Assembly: GCA_025363575.1 (NCBI GenBank)
Contig: JANYDM010000093.1
Span: 1 to 6,459 of the forward strand
Source of the DNA: Betaproteobacteria bacterium
GTDB taxonomy: Bacteria; Pseudomonadota; Gammaproteobacteria; Burkholderiales; SG8-41
DNA: 6,459 bases
Reading direction: 5' to 3'
How positions within the stretch are numbered: the first letter of the stretch is position 1; the number at the start of each line of letters is the position of its first letter. The notes beneath the pieces are model-generated. The model saw only the letters and a list, made by a program, of their open reading frames with translations, was not told where the DNA came from and searched no databases. Below are positions 6,455-6,459 of this stretch, one piece after another. The translations under genes and the position numbers were made by a program.

Positions 6455-6459
6455 GAAAT

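Overview
The window is a dense, GC-rich (around 60 % by eye) stretch of a proteobacterial chromosome. Gene style points to a betaproteobacterium of Burkholderiales or Nitrosomonadales type: a NitT/TauT-type solute-binding protein of the kind that is abundant there, an enolase-superfamily enzyme, a SulP transporter and a YibF-like glutathione transferase. The taxonomic call is inference from family resemblance only. I see no mobile element, tRNA, rRNA, CRISPR array or phage gene.

Layout. (1) 1-82 is a short upstream stretch, probably holding the tail of a preceding gene, with an exact 11-bp tandem repeat and a strong hairpin beside the first ribosome binding site. (2) 83-2623, plus strand: a two-gene unit of a secreted M20-family metallopeptidase/amidohydrolase and, 15 nt later, a mandelate-racemase-type enolase-superfamily enzyme. 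(3) 2628-3631, minus strand, ending tail-to-tail with the previous gene (4 nt between stops): an ABC-transporter periplasmic substrate-binding protein broken by an 8-bp tandem duplication. (4) 3632-3749: a divergent intergenic region with a plausible plus-strand promoter. (5) 3750-5383, plus strand: a SulP-family anion transporter with a C-terminal STAS domain, broken by an apparent one-base deletion. (6) 5454-5729: acylphosphatase. (7) 5817-6428: glutathione S-transferase. (8) 6429-6459: a short degenerate heptad repeat at the window edge.

How the genes may work together. The peptidase, the racemase/dehydratase-like enzyme and the binding protein look like a small scavenging and catabolic locus: uptake of a small organic anion, hydrolysis of an amide or peptide bond outside the cytoplasm, and proton-abstraction chemistry on a carboxylate. 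No substrate can be read from the sequence. The SulP transporter, acylphosphatase and GST are separate housekeeping or accessory functions, co-oriented but with their own spacing and ribosome binding sites.

The most notable sequence-level observations are the two frame disruptions in the two divergent transport genes, each of which can be repaired exactly (remove one 8-bp repeat unit; add one G), and the glutamine at the position of the third metal-ligand glutamate in the enolase-superfamily enzyme. I found no evidence for a wholly new biological system here.
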